Source: Rhodanobacteraceae bacterium (GTDB taxonomy: Bacteria; Pseudomonadota; Gammaproteobacteria; Xanthomonadales; Rhodanobacteraceae). Taken from it: a stretch of 9,159 nucleotides of DNA. Shown in pieces: positions 1 to 6,909 of this stretch (position 1 is its first letter; each line of letters begins with the position of its first letter). The DNA lies in NCBI GenBank assembly GCA_025928735.1, contig JAICIW010000059.1, positions 1 to 9,159 on the forward strand, read 5' to 3'. Made by a program: the position numbers and the translations under genes. Below the pieces are notes generated by a model, which was given only the letters and a program-made list of their open reading frames with translations, was not told where the DNA came from and searched no databases.

Positions 1-71
1 CACGCACCCGCTCCGGCCAGGTTCGCATCGTCCCCCTCGATGTTCGCACGTTCGTCGAGTCCGTCCGATGA
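1..71 (+). CDS. C-terminal fragment of an unidentified protein
   Basis: The window opens inside what looks like the end of a + strand gene. Frame 3 reads codons from base 3 to a TGA at 69-71, with a tail resembling SGQVRIVPLDVRTFVESVR. Nearly every codon ends in G or C, as in the clearly real genes here, while the other two forward frames look less gene-like over this short span. Only about 22 residues are visible, with no recognisable domain, so no function can be given. A chance open frame in GC-rich DNA cannot be excluded. Confidence 0.4.
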   Translation, partial: RTRSGQVRIVPLDVRTFVESVR

Positions 72-216
72 AGCGGCTTCCCGGCTCCCGTCCACGCGGT
101 AGGAAATTCCCCACAACGCTTTCGGCGCCGATCGCGCGGCAGGCGGGGCGATCGCCGACTTCGCTTTCGTTCGCGCGCGCCAACAATGCGCGCTGGCGAT
201 CGGCGGAGTGGAAGCG

Positions 217-1095
217 ATGCGTTCGATGATGTGGGGAATATGGTTGGGTGTCCTGGTGTGGGCGGCAGGGTTGCCGGTGGTGGTGTGCGCCGCGCCGCCG
301 CCTCCGGTCGAACTGGTCGACGTCTATCACGGCGGTATCGACTTGTCCCACTATTGGATAAGCGAGAAGTTCGATGGCGTGCGCGGCTACTGGAATGGCC
401 ATGAATTGCTGACGCGCGGCGGCACGGTCGTGCGGGCGCCGGCATGGTTCACGAACGAATGGCCGAAGACGCCGATGGACGGCGAACTGTGGGCCGGCTA
501 CGGGCACTTCGCAATGGCCTCTACCATCGTGCGTACCGCTGGGCCGGATGATCCGGCGTGGCACCAGATCAGCTATCACGTCTTCGATCTTCCCGCGCAC
601 GGCGGCAACTTCGACGCGCGCGTGCCGGCGATCCGGAAGACGGTCGCGGCGATCGGGGATTCGTGGGTCGTCGCCATCAGGCAGTTTCATGTTCGTGACG
701 AAGCCGCGCTCCAGGCGGCGTTGAAGCGTGTGCTCGACAAGGGCGGCGAAGGGTTGGTGCTGCACCGTGGCGATGTGCCTTACCGGTCTGGACGCAACGT
801 CGGGCTGCTCAAGCTGAAGCCGTACGAAGACGCCGAAGCCAAGGTCGTGGCGATCCGGCCCGGCGAGGGCCGGATCAAGGGCATGATGGGCTCGATCGAA
901 GTGCGTACGCCGGACGGGCGTCGTTTCGCGATCGGCTCGGGATTTACCGACGCTCAGCGCGCGCACCCGCCCGCGGTGGGTTCGTGGGTGACCTATCGAT
1001 TCAACGGACTGACGAACAGCGGCTTGCCACGATTCGTGCGGTTCCTGCGCTTGCGGCCCGGCGGACCGCCTCCGGAGCCCGCCGCGCATCCGTGA
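217..1095 (+). CDS. Exported ATP-dependent DNA ligase (LigE-like)
   Basis: This encodes a 292-residue minimal ATP-dependent DNA ligase, which seals nicks in duplex DNA through a covalent AMP-lysine. The nucleotidyltransferase motifs are in order: motif I KFDG with the adenylated lysine at K51, motif III around MDGELW (D88, E90), motif IV EGLVLHR (E178) and motif V LKLK (K199, K201). A C-terminal OB fold follows, with the family phrases IGSGF and YRFNGLT. The N-terminus is a hydrophobic signal peptide ending near VCA-AP, so the enzyme should act in the periplasm, like the LigE group of Neisseria and Haemophilus, which has been linked to DNA uptake or extracellular DNA. I chose ATG 217 because GGAG at 204-207 lies 9 bases upstream; GTG 208 and ATG 226 are alternatives in the same frame. 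No helix-hairpin-helix or other accessory domain is present, as is usual for this group. It converges on trxC with a gap of 25 bases. Confidence 0.9.
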   Translation: MRSMMWGIWLGVLVWAAGLPVVVCAAPPPPVELVDVYHGGIDLSHYWISEKFDGVRGYWNGHELLTRGGTVVRAPAWFTNEWPKTPMDGELWAGYGHFAMASTIVRTAGPDDPAWHQISYHVFDLPAHGGNFDARVPAIRKTVAAIGDSWVVAIRQFHVRDEAALQAALKRVLDKGGEGLVLHRGDVPYRSGRNVGLLKLKPYEDAEAKVVAIRPGEGRIKGMMGSIEVRTPDGRRFAIGSGFTDAQRAHPPAVGSWVTYRFNGLTNSGLPRFVRFLRLRPGGPPPEPAAHP

Positions 1096-1100
1096 TTGTG

Positions 1101-1116
1101 GCGTTCGCCGGAACGC
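1101..1116. terminator. Small hairpin between convergent genes
   Basis: GCGTTC and GAACGC form a 6-bp stem around a 4-base loop in the 25-base gap between the convergent ligase and trxC genes. Its position suits a bidirectional terminator. Neither side has a T run, so the call is weak. Confidence 0.25.
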
Positions 1117-1120
1117 GCGC

Positions 1121-1555
1121 TCACGCGCCGTGGCTTCGCGCCCACTGCACGATGCCTGATGCATTCACTGCCCCGGCCTGACGCGCGATTTCGCGCCCGC
1201 CGCGGAACAGCGCGAGGGTCGGAATGCTGCGGATGTTGTATTGCGCGCCGAGCGATTGTTGCGTATCGGTGTCCACCTTGAGCAGGCGCACACGCGGCTC
1301 CAGTTGAGCCGCAGCTTTCACGAATTCGGGCGCCATCATCTTGCACGGGCCACACCACGGCGCCCAGAAATCGACCAGCACCGGAACCTCATCGTGCGAG
1401 AGATGCTTCCGGAACGCGGCTTCATCCACTTCGACCGGCTTGCCTTCGAACAATGGTCGATGGCATTTGCCGCAGCTCGGCGTGCCCCTTCGTTCGCGCG
1501 GCACGCGATTCACCGCTTGGCAGTGCGGACAGACGATGTGCAATGCATCGCTCAT
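1121..1555 (-). CDS. trxC: Thioredoxin 2 (zinc-ribbon thioredoxin)
   Basis: This encodes a 144-residue cytoplasmic thioredoxin that reduces protein disulfides, recharged by thioredoxin reductase. Two CxxC pairs at C9/C12 and C28/C31 form the N-terminal zinc ribbon typical of TrxC (thioredoxin 2). The thioredoxin fold follows, with the classic WCGPC active site (C68, C71) and the cis-proline in SIPT (P112). Length matches the family (about 140 residues). The frame stays open far upstream, but residue 1 is set at ATG 1553-1555 because the zinc ribbon starts there and upstream codons overlap the permease gene in another frame. Its ATG overlaps the permease stop as ATGA (1552-1555), so it is probably translated by coupling from the same mRNA. 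E. coli trxC is an oxidative-stress gene (OxyR); no OxyR site can be claimed here. Confidence 0.94.
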   Translation of the reverse strand: MSDALHIVCPHCQAVNRVPRERRGTPSCGKCHRPLFEGKPVEVDEAAFRKHLSHDEVPVLVDFWAPWCGPCKMMAPEFVKAAAQLEPRVRLLKVDTDTQQSLGAQYNIRSIPTLALFRGGREIARQAGAVNASGIVQWARSHGA

Positions 1556-2682
1556 GGGCTGGCCTTTCCGTTGCCGTTCGCGGGCGGTGCGCCGACTGTC
1601 GTGCCGGAAGCATGGCTGGCCGCTGCGTGGATCATGGTATTGGCGGTCGCGATGATCGGTACCGCGAAGAATGCGCCGGCGATGCCGCCGATGGCCGCAC
1701 CCGCCATCACGCCAAGCACGATCCCGAGCGGATGCACCTTGACGGCGCCGCCGGTGATCAGCGGATGCAGGACGTTGCCTTCGATCTGGTTCACCAGCAG
1801 CACGATGCCGAACATGATCAAGGCGTTGGTCCAGCCATTGAACAGCAGCGCGATGATCACCGCGGCCGCACCCGCGACGATCGAGCCGATGATGGGCACC
1901 AGCGCGCCGAAGAACACGACGGCCGCGATCGGCGTCGCCAATGGCACGCCGATCATCCATGCGCCGAATCCGATCGCGACGGCATCGAGCGCCGCCACGA
2001 AGATCTGGATGCGGGCAAATTCCTTGAGGGTGTGCCAGCCCGCGCGTCCGGCGAAATCGATGCGTGCGCGGGCGCGGCGGGGAAACAGTCGCGTGGTCCA
2101 TGCCCATATTTGGGCGCCGTCGATCATCGCGAACAGGATCACGAAGATGATGATGAAGATGCCTTCCAGCACACCCACCAGGCGTTTGCCCGCGTTGGCC
2201 GCGCGCAGCGCGACCCGCGACGCGTTGTGTTGCAACCACAGGATGAGATCCGAGATGTAGCCGTTGATCTTCTCCGGCGTGAGTCCGAACGGGTGGGTAG
2301 CGAGCAGGCTGTTGAGCGAATTGCCGAGCGCGCCGATCTGCTTTTCCAGCGTCGGCAGCGCGGTCACCACCCGCTCGGTGACCAGCAGCAACAAGCCGAC
2401 CACCACCGCGATCCCGATCAGCAGCGCAACGAGGATGGCAAGCCACTTCGGCCAGCGGTGACGCTGCAGCAAGTCCGACAACGGCACCAGCAATGCGGCC
2501 ACGATGATGCCGATCAGGAACGGAATCACGATTTCCGAGAGCAGGTGCGCGAGGAATCCGATGCCCGCGAGCGCGGCGGCGATCACGAGCAGTCGCCACG
2601 TGAACGCGGCGCCGATGCGCATCCCGTGCGGGACGGCGTCGTCGGCCGGATCGCTGGAACGTTCGCGCCACCTCGAACTCAC
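1552..2682 (-). CDS. AI-2E family transporter (PerM/YdiK-like permease)
   Basis: This encodes a 376-residue polytopic inner-membrane protein of the AI-2E/UPF0118 family. Members include TqsA, which exports autoinducer-2, and proteins proposed as ion or solute exporters; substrate cannot be read from sequence. Two or three hydrophobic helices start at about residue 25, followed by a soluble loop (about residues 100-155). A second membrane block ends in the family's conserved region, seen as FFGALVPIIGS and NQIEGNVLHPLI. The frame is open from 2799, but the preceding residues are Arg/Ser/Gly-rich and not family-like. I chose GTG 2680-2682 because AGGGAG (2690-2695) lies 7 bases upstream. An ATG at residue 21 of this model is a possible later start. 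The downstream end overlaps trxC by four bases, implying a permease-trxC operon. The C-terminal tail is a short Ala/Gly/Pro stretch without features. Confidence 0.9.
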   Translation of the reverse strand: MSSRWRERSSDPADDAVPHGMRIGAAFTWRLLVIAAALAGIGFLAHLLSEIVIPFLIGIIVAALLVPLSDLLQRHRWPKWLAILVALLIGIAVVVGLLLLVTERVVTALPTLEKQIGALGNSLNSLLATHPFGLTPEKINGYISDLILWLQHNASRVALRAANAGKRLVGVLEGIFIIIFVILFAMIDGAQIWAWTTRLFPRRARARIDFAGRAGWHTLKEFARIQIFVAALDAVAIGFGAWMIGVPLATPIAAVVFFGALVPIIGSIVAGAAAVIIALLFNGWTNALIMFGIVLLVNQIEGNVLHPLITGGAVKVHPLGIVLGVMAGAAIGGIAGAFFAVPIIATANTMIHAAASHASGTTVGAPPANGNGKASP

Positions 2683-2689
2683 ATCGTCA

Positions 2690-2695
2690 CTCCCT
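2690..2695 (-). promoter_or_regulatory. Ribosome binding site setting the permease start
   Basis: On the minus strand this reads AGGGAG, 7 bases before GTG 2680-2682. It is the main evidence for the GTG start over the longer open frame. An out-of-frame ATG followed at once by TGA lies between the two and is ignored. Confidence 0.6.
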
Positions 2696-2803
2696 GACCG
2701 ACCATCGAAGCACCCGGAGGCAGAACGCGTCGGACGCACGCCGTTCGGGCCGCGCCCGTGCGGCCCATGCAAACCGGCCACCGCGCGACAGGCGGCCAAA
2801 GGC

Positions 2804-2832
2804 TAACCACACGCGGGTTGAATCGATGTCAA
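2804..2832 (-). promoter_or_regulatory. Possible promoter of the permease-trxC unit
   Basis: A perfect TTGACA (minus strand, 2827-2832) sits about 145 bases upstream of the permease start. At the 17-base spacing the -10 element is TGGTTA, which is poor. The -35 match is real but the promoter as a whole is only a candidate. Confidence 0.25.
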
Positions 2833-2892
2833 GAAGATTTCATGCGGCGCGGGATTGGGGTGATCAGTTCGTGACGGTGCACCGCATCGGCC

Positions 2893-2925
2893 TTCACATG
2901 GCGTGAAACATTTCGCCCGGATAAT
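2893..2925 (+). promoter_or_regulatory. Promoter region and operator-like dyad of the azurin gene
   Basis: GATAAT at 2920-2925 is a good -10 element 28 bases before the azurin ATG. No clear -35 lies at the usual distance. In its place there is a perfect inverted repeat, TTCAC-N5-GTGAA (2893-2907), covering the -35 region. This arrangement suggests activator-dependent or repressible transcription, but I cannot assign the dyad to a regulator family. Confidence 0.4.
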
Positions 2926-2952
2926 GCGGTCTTTAGCCAAGGAGACCGGACG

Positions 2953-3597
2953 ATGAACCTGAAGATGCCTGCGCTCGTCGTTGCCTGCACGCTGGTGCTT
3001 TCGGCTTGCGGTGGCAACAACCAATCCGAGAATGCGCCAGCGCCGGGCGCCACGGCTCCGATGCCGGCGGCAACCGCGCCCGCGATGCCAATGACGGCCG
3101 CACCCGCGACCACCGCGACCGCGGGCCCAGCCGCGATGCCGGGAACGGCGGGAACATCCGCCATGGCATCCGAGACCATGGCCAGCAACGGCAAGCCCGC
3201 CGCGACGATCAACAACTGCAGCACGGAAATCGAGGCCAGCGATGCGATGCAATACAACGTCGGCTCGATCGTGGTGCCCTCGTCTTGCACCAACTTCAAG
3301 ATCACCCTGAAGCACACGGGCAAGCTGCCGGTGGCGTCGATGGGTCACGACGTGGTCATTACCAAGCAGTCCGACATGCAAGCGGTGGATCAGGAAAGTG
3401 CGGCGGCCGGCCTGGACAATGGCTACATCAAGGCGGATGACTCGCGCGTCATCGCGCATACCAAACTGATCGGTGGCGGTGAAACCGCGTCGGTGAGTTT
3501 CCCGGTCAGCAAGATCAAGGACGGCGGTCCGTTCGTGTTCTTCTGCAGCTTCCCGGGTCATTCCGCGCTGATGCATGGTCCGATAAGCGTCCAGTAA
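2953..3597 (+). CDS. laz: Lipid-anchored azurin (Laz-like cupredoxin)
   Basis: This encodes a 214-residue lipoprotein electron carrier. A signal peptide ends in the lipobox LSAC, with acylated C19. Residues about 28-82 form a low-complexity Ala/Pro/Thr/Met/Gly linker. The rest is an azurin domain. Type-1 copper ligands are H132, C198, H203 and M207, with axial G131; the spacings (66, 5 and 4 residues) are the same as H46, C112, H117 and M121 of Pseudomonas azurin. C89 and C112 match the azurin C3-C26 disulfide. This architecture is that of Laz in Neisseria, an outer-membrane-attached azurin that passes electrons between respiratory c-type cytochromes and reductases or peroxidase. AAGGAG (2939-2944) lies 8 bases before the ATG. 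The gene stands alone between its own promoter and a strong terminator. No nitrite reductase or cytochrome gene is nearby, so its partner is unknown. The linker has six methionines (37, 45, 47, 62, 71, 76), which could bind extra copper; that is inference. Confidence 0.94.
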   Translation: MNLKMPALVVACTLVLSACGGNNQSENAPAPGATAPMPAATAPAMPMTAAPATTATAGPAAMPGTAGTSAMASETMASNGKPAATINNCSTEIEASDAMQYNVGSIVVPSSCTNFKITLKHTGKLPVASMGHDVVITKQSDMQAVDQESAAAGLDNGYIKADDSRVIAHTKLIGGGETASVSFPVSKIKDGGPFVFFCSFPGHSALMHGPISVQ

Positions 3598-3621
3598 CGC
3601 GCTCCGGAATGGGCGAGTGGC

Positions 3622-3652
3622 AGAACGGGCGCCGAACGGCGCCCGTTCTTTC
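3622..3652 (+). terminator. Rho-independent terminator after the azurin gene
   Basis: A perfect 12-bp stem (3622-3633 with 3638-3649) with a GAAC tetraloop runs into TTTC, 24 bases after the azurin stop. The flanking AGAA/TTCT lets the stem extend into the T run. It separates the azurin gene from the MAPEG gene and argues against a MAPEG start at 3617, which would lie inside it. Confidence 0.88.
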
Positions 3653-3724
3653 GGTGCGCGGTGTATGGACACTCACTGCGGACCGAACCACACTTCGCGG
3701 CATCCTTGGCGCAAGGAATTCGAC

Positions 3725-4123
3725 GTGATCCATCTGCCGGTGCTGGTCGTGCTGTTGAACGTGTTGCTGTTGTTCGCCACCGGACTGGTGGTGGCGAGCG
3801 CGCGTGGTCGTCATGGCGTCAAGGCGCCGGCAACGGTCGGCCACCCCGATTTCGAGCGCGCCTTTCGCGTGCAGATGAACACGCTCGAACACACGGTGGT
3901 ATTCCTGCCGACGTTGTGGCTTGCCGCGCAATGGGGCAATCCCACTTGGGCCGGCATCCTCGGACTGGTGTGGATCGCGGCGCGCGTGTGGTACGTGCCG
4001 GCTTATCTGCGCAGCGCCGAAGCGCGCCATTATCCCTTCATGGTGTCGCTGGTCGCGTGGCTGCTGTTGCTGGCGCTGGCGATCTGGGGTGTGGTGCGGT
4101 TGTTCTTGCTGCAACCGTGGTGA
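3725..4123 (+). CDS. MAPEG-family membrane protein
   Basis: This encodes a 132-residue integral membrane protein of the MAPEG family (membrane-associated proteins in eicosanoid and glutathione metabolism), whose better-known members are microsomal glutathione transferases. Four hydrophobic segments lie at about residues 3-25, 54-70, 75-95 and 103-128. Between the first and second is the family signature ERAFRVQMNTLEH, with the Arg, Asn and Glu residues used for glutathione contacts in characterised members. Bacterial members are mostly uncharacterised; glutathione-dependent conjugation or peroxidase activity is likely but unproven. I chose GTG 3725 because AAGGA (3713-3717) is 7 bases upstream and the first helix begins right there. 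The in-frame ATG at 3617 would place the upstream terminator inside the gene. It converges on the DsbA-like gene with a gap of 21 bases. Confidence 0.88.
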   Translation: MIHLPVLVVLLNVLLLFATGLVVASARGRHGVKAPATVGHPDFERAFRVQMNTLEHTVVFLPTLWLAAQWGNPTWAGILGLVWIAARVWYVPAYLRSAEARHYPFMVSLVAWLLLLALAIWGVVRLFLLQPW

Positions 4124-4144
4124 ACATGCGCGTGGCGGACCCGC

Positions 4145-4819
4145 TCAGGCGGCGGCCACCTTGGTGGCGATCTCGCGCAAGGCGCTTTCGAACACTTCCG
4201 GCGGCTGGCCGCCCGAAATCAGGTATTGACCGTTGACGACAGTCGCAGGCACGGAATGGATGCCGCCCTGCTGCCAACGGTGTTCCTGTGCGCGTACTTC
4301 GTCGACGAATTCGTTGCCGTCCAGCATGCGGCGCGCGGCATCGCCCTCCAGTCCGGTTTCCTTCGCGATGCGCACGAGCACGTCGCGGTCGGCAACGTTT
4401 TCATTGTCGGTGAAGTAGGCGCGAAACAGCGCCTGCTTGAGCGCGACGGCTTTCTCGCGGTCCTGCTGTTCGGCCCAGTGCAACAGGCGGTGCGCGTCAA
4501 AGGTGTTCCAGACGCGGCTGCCCGCCTGCGTGTTGATCGCCACGCCCAGCGCCGCGGCGCGCTCGCGAATCGCAATGCGGTTGGCTTCGAGCTGCTTGTC
4601 GTCGATACCGTACTTCTGCCTGATGTGCTCGCCGGCATCTTCGCCTTCGAACGGCGTCTGCGGATTGAGTTCGAACGGCTGCAGGTGGATCTCGGCTTCG
4701 ACACTGCCTTCGAGTTTCGTCAATGCCGATTTCAGGCTTGCAAGGCCGATCGCGCACCACGGGCAGGCGACGTCGGAGACGAAATCGATGCGGAAGCGGG
4801 CAGGGGCAATCATGGCCAT
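4145..4819 (-). CDS. DsbA-family (FrnE-like) thiol oxidoreductase
   Basis: This encodes a 224-residue protein of the DsbA-like thioredoxin superfamily, FrnE type. The active site CPWC (C19-C22) follows the first beta strand FRIDFVSDV. An all-helical insertion follows, and the cis-proline occurs in HSVPATVVNG (P191). FrnE proteins have been described as cytoplasmic disulfide isomerases or oxidoreductases, and in some actinomycetes as polyketide-tailoring enzymes. There is no signal peptide, so it should act in the cytoplasm, unlike periplasmic DsbA. Start is ATG 4817-4819 or the second ATG two codons later (4811-4813); neither has a convincing Shine-Dalgarno sequence, so the choice is uncertain by two residues. 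A TTGACA on the minus strand (4861-4866) lies in the 61-base gap behind the upstream barrel gene, but no matching -10 element is evident at normal spacing. Co-transcription with the barrel gene is possible. Confidence 0.9.
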   Translation of the reverse strand: MAMIAPARFRIDFVSDVACPWCAIGLASLKSALTKLEGSVEAEIHLQPFELNPQTPFEGEDAGEHIRQKYGIDDKQLEANRIAIRERAAALGVAINTQAGSRVWNTFDAHRLLHWAEQQDREKAVALKQALFRAYFTDNENVADRDVLVRIAKETGLEGDAARRMLDGNEFVDEVRAQEHRWQQGGIHSVPATVVNGQYLISGGQPPEVFESALREIATKVAAA

Positions 4820-4880
4820 ATCGCTATTGATTCATACCAATGTGGAGGCGCCTGCGCGCATGTCAATGAAGCGCCCGGCT

Positions 4881-5642
4881 TCAGTCGCCGAAATACACCG
4901 ACACGCCCATGCCGCCTTGCCAAGCATCCGCGCGACCTGCCACGCGATGGCGGGCGCCGAGGTCGAGTTGCACGCGTGGCGTAACCTGCCAGCTCAAGCC
5001 CGCGCCAGCGACGCCGGCGTAGCCCATCGCCTGCGCGTGTTGCGCCGCGGCTTCCACGAATATACCGAGCGTGGATGTCAGCGCCCAACCTTCGTTGATG
5101 GCAAGCAACTGGCTGTCGATGTCGCCCGACACCGCTTCGGCGTACACGCCGGTCGAGCGATCGTCGTCGTGCTGCCAATTGAAGCTCGCGCCGAGCAGGT
5201 ACTGGCGTCGAGCGTTGCGGAACGCGCGCGCGCCATCGGTGAATTCGATGCTGCCGAGCAATCCCCAACTGAAACGGCCATGCGCGGCTGGTGCAATCTT
5301 CAATGCAAGGGTGCTGTCGGATCGGCCGTGGGCGGCTGCGCCGGGGGCATCGAGCCAATTCCATCCGCTGCCGAATTGGAGTTCCAGGGCGTGGCCGACA
5401 CCCATGCGCAGCAGAGTGTCGGTGGTGAAGCTGGAAGCGCCGTCGGCATGGCTCCAATCCGGCGCGCCTTGTTCGATCGTGACGTCGCCGGCTTGCAACA
5501 CCGCGGGCGTGAAGCCCAGGCCCGGCCGGTCGTAGCCGGGGTTGTTCCGCACTTCGGCCATGGCAGGCGCGGAAGCGCAAAGGCCGAGGCACAGGACGAT
5601 GGCGGCACGGCGATAGTGAAGTTGTCGAAGTTCTGCGTTCAT
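4881..5642 (-). CDS. Predicted outer-membrane beta-barrel (phenol-degradation MetA-like)
   Basis: This encodes a 253-residue exported protein. A signal peptide (MNAELRQ..., hydrophobic core about residues 13-25) ends at ASAPAMA-EV. The mature start, with RPGLGFTPAVLQAGDVTIEQG, resembles the beginning of proteins annotated as transporter or putative MetA pathway of phenol degradation (Phenol_MetA_deg family). The rest alternates amphipathic strands ending in aromatic or small residues (for example LELQFGSGW, YLLGASFNW, TGVYAEAV, VQLDLGARH, MGVSVYF), as in a 12-stranded-type barrel. It ends in FGD, so the terminal aromatic favoured for barrel assembly is third from the end. The family is implied in uptake of hydrophobic compounds only by association; substrate unknown. 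No clear Shine-Dalgarno precedes ATG 5640-5642. A minus-strand TAGGAT about 30 bases upstream could be a -10 element. It is divergent from the M14 peptidase gene. Confidence 0.75.
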   Translation of the reverse strand: MNAELRQLHYRRAAIVLCLGLCASAPAMAEVRNNPGYDRPGLGFTPAVLQAGDVTIEQGAPDWSHADGASSFTTDTLLRMGVGHALELQFGSGWNWLDAPGAAAHGRSDSTLALKIAPAAHGRFSWGLLGSIEFTDGARAFRNARRQYLLGASFNWQHDDDRSTGVYAEAVSGDIDSQLLAINEGWALTSTLGIFVEAAAQHAQAMGYAGVAGAGLSWQVTPRVQLDLGARHRVAGRADAWQGGMGVSVYFGD

Positions 5643-5701
5643 CGATGCGGGGCGGTTCTGATCGGCGCGCGCATCCTATCGGGCCCGCGGCGCGCGGGCG
5701 A

Positions 5702-5718
5702 GTGTGCGCTGATCACAC
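5702..5718. promoter_or_regulatory. Inverted repeat in the divergent barrel/peptidase intergenic region
   Basis: GTGTG-N7-CACAC lies in the 184-base gap between the divergent barrel and peptidase genes. It resembles a CRP/Clp site (TGTGA-N6-TCACA) but the half-sites are one base too close. For the peptidase, TAGAGT (5791-5796) is a possible -10 element without a good -35. Overall weak. Confidence 0.25.
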
Positions 5719-5826
5719 GGCGATGTGAGCGGCCGGTGCCGAGCACGTTTCCGACATCCCGTTCGCTACAGGCGCACGCGGGCGAAGTGTTAGAGTGGTC
5801 GGCTGGTTCCCGAAGCGAGTGGTGCG

Positions 5827-6747
5827 ATGACGGTTGAAGCCTTTTATCCGATCGGTACGCCCGGCAAACCGTGGGGCGACGTGGAGAAAGCCGAGTGGCT
5901 TTCGCGGCAACGCAGGCAGCGCAGTTACGCGGATGACGTGTTGGGCATGGTCGAGCGGCTGCGTGCGCGCTTCGACGTGGTGCAGTACGGCGAACTCGAT
6001 TACGCGCCCGACCGCTACCCGCTGTTCGCGCTGAAGAGCCGCGACTGGAACGACGCGTTGCCGGTCATGCTGGTGACGGGCGGCGTGCACGGCTACGAAA
6101 CCAGCGGCGTGCACGGCGCGCTGCAATTCGCGGACCGGCACGCGGAAGAATACGCGGGTCGCGCCAACGTTGTCGTCGTGCCATGCGTCAGCCCGTGGGG
6201 GTACGAGCGCATCCATCGCTGGGATCCGTACGCGCTCGATCCGAACCGCAACTTCATTCCCGACAGTCCCGCGCCGGAATCGGCAGCGCTGATGCGTCTG
6301 GTCGCGTCGTTCCGCGAGCGTGTCTCGATGCACATCGACCTGCACGAAACCACCGACACCGACGAATCCGAGTTTCGCCCGGCGCTGTCCGCGCGCGATG
6401 GCACGCCGTACGAGCCGGGCACGATTCCGGATGGTTTCTACCTGTGCGCCGACAGCGCGAATCCGCAGCCGGAATTCCAGCAGGCGGTGATCGCGGCGGT
6501 CGCGAAGGTGACCCACATCGCCCCGGCCGATCCCGACGGCACCCTCATCGGCTCGCCCGTGGTCGCACCCGGCGTGATCGAATATCCGCTGGTGAAGTGG
6601 GGTCTGTGTGCGGGCATCACTGCGGCGCGTTGGCGCACCACCACCGAGGTATATCCCGACAGCCCGCGCGCCACGCCGGAGCAATGCAACGCGGCGCAGG
6701 TTGCGGCGGCGTGCGCGGCGATCGACTACGCGCTGGCGCACGCCTGA
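5827..6747 (+). CDS. M14-family zinc carboxypeptidase
   Basis: This encodes a 306-residue metallopeptidase of family M14 (carboxypeptidase A-like), which removes C-terminal residues or hydrolyses related amide bonds using one zinc ion. Zinc ligands are H88 and E91 in GGVHGYETSG and H173 in HIDLHET; DPNRNF (138-143) carries the conserved substrate-carboxylate Asn/Arg pair; E274 in TTTEVYPDS is the expected catalytic glutamate. All core residues are present, so it should be active. There is no signal peptide, which points to a cytoplasmic role, perhaps in peptide or muropeptide turnover or as a succinylglutamate desuccinylase/aspartoacylase-like deacylase; the substrate cannot be inferred. The ATG has only a weak ribosome site (GCGAG at 5815-5819, 7 bases upstream). 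It is followed after 162 bases by an unrelated gene with its own ribosome site, so it is probably monocistronic. Confidence 0.85.
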   Translation: MTVEAFYPIGTPGKPWGDVEKAEWLSRQRRQRSYADDVLGMVERLRARFDVVQYGELDYAPDRYPLFALKSRDWNDALPVMLVTGGVHGYETSGVHGALQFADRHAEEYAGRANVVVVPCVSPWGYERIHRWDPYALDPNRNFIPDSPAPESAALMRLVASFRERVSMHIDLHETTDTDESEFRPALSARDGTPYEPGTIPDGFYLCADSANPQPEFQQAVIAAVAKVTHIAPADPDGTLIGSPVVAPGVIEYPLVKWGLCAGITAARWRTTTEVYPDSPRATPEQCNAAQVAAACAAIDYALAHA

Positions 6748-6909
6748 GGGCTATTCCGGCGCTGACGGAGCGTCGACCTGGATCGTTCGCTGCACGTCGC
6801 TTAACGACGACAAACAGCGCGGGTGCGACGTGCGATCGATTGGCGTACTCTCTGGACCATGTCCATTCGCGGGTCGCGTCGTGCAAGACGCAATCCAACT
6901 GGAGGCGCC

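Noticed and set aside
130..193. Two hairpins upstream of the ligase (CGATCGC/GCGATCG at 130-154 and GCGCGC/GCGCGC at 175-193)
   Set aside because: Short stems without T runs, expected by chance in DNA rich in GCGC and CGATCG; no terminator or riboswitch features.
1453..2697. Long + strand open frames (1241-2260 and 1453-2697) of 339 and 414 residues
   Set aside because: Both lie antisense to the AI-2E permease and trxC, with low-complexity, Asp/His/Arg-rich content and no domain; typical shadows of GC-rich coding DNA.
2803..3672. Minus-strand 289-residue open frame opposite the azurin gene
   Set aside because: The azurin gene has all copper ligands, ribosome site, promoter and terminator; the opposite frame is Arg/His/Gly-rich and runs through the terminator.
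5702..5718. A CRP/Clp binding site in the barrel/peptidase gap
   Set aside because: Half-sites are spaced one base too close for the consensus; kept only as a weak inverted repeat.
4437..5837. A 466-residue + strand open frame across the DsbA-like and barrel genes
   Set aside because: It crosses two well-supported minus-strand genes and their gap, with no recognisable motif.
5713..6741. A 342-residue minus-strand open frame opposite the M14 peptidase
   Set aside because: The + strand has the complete zinc and catalytic motif set; the opposite frame is an Arg/His/Val-rich shadow.
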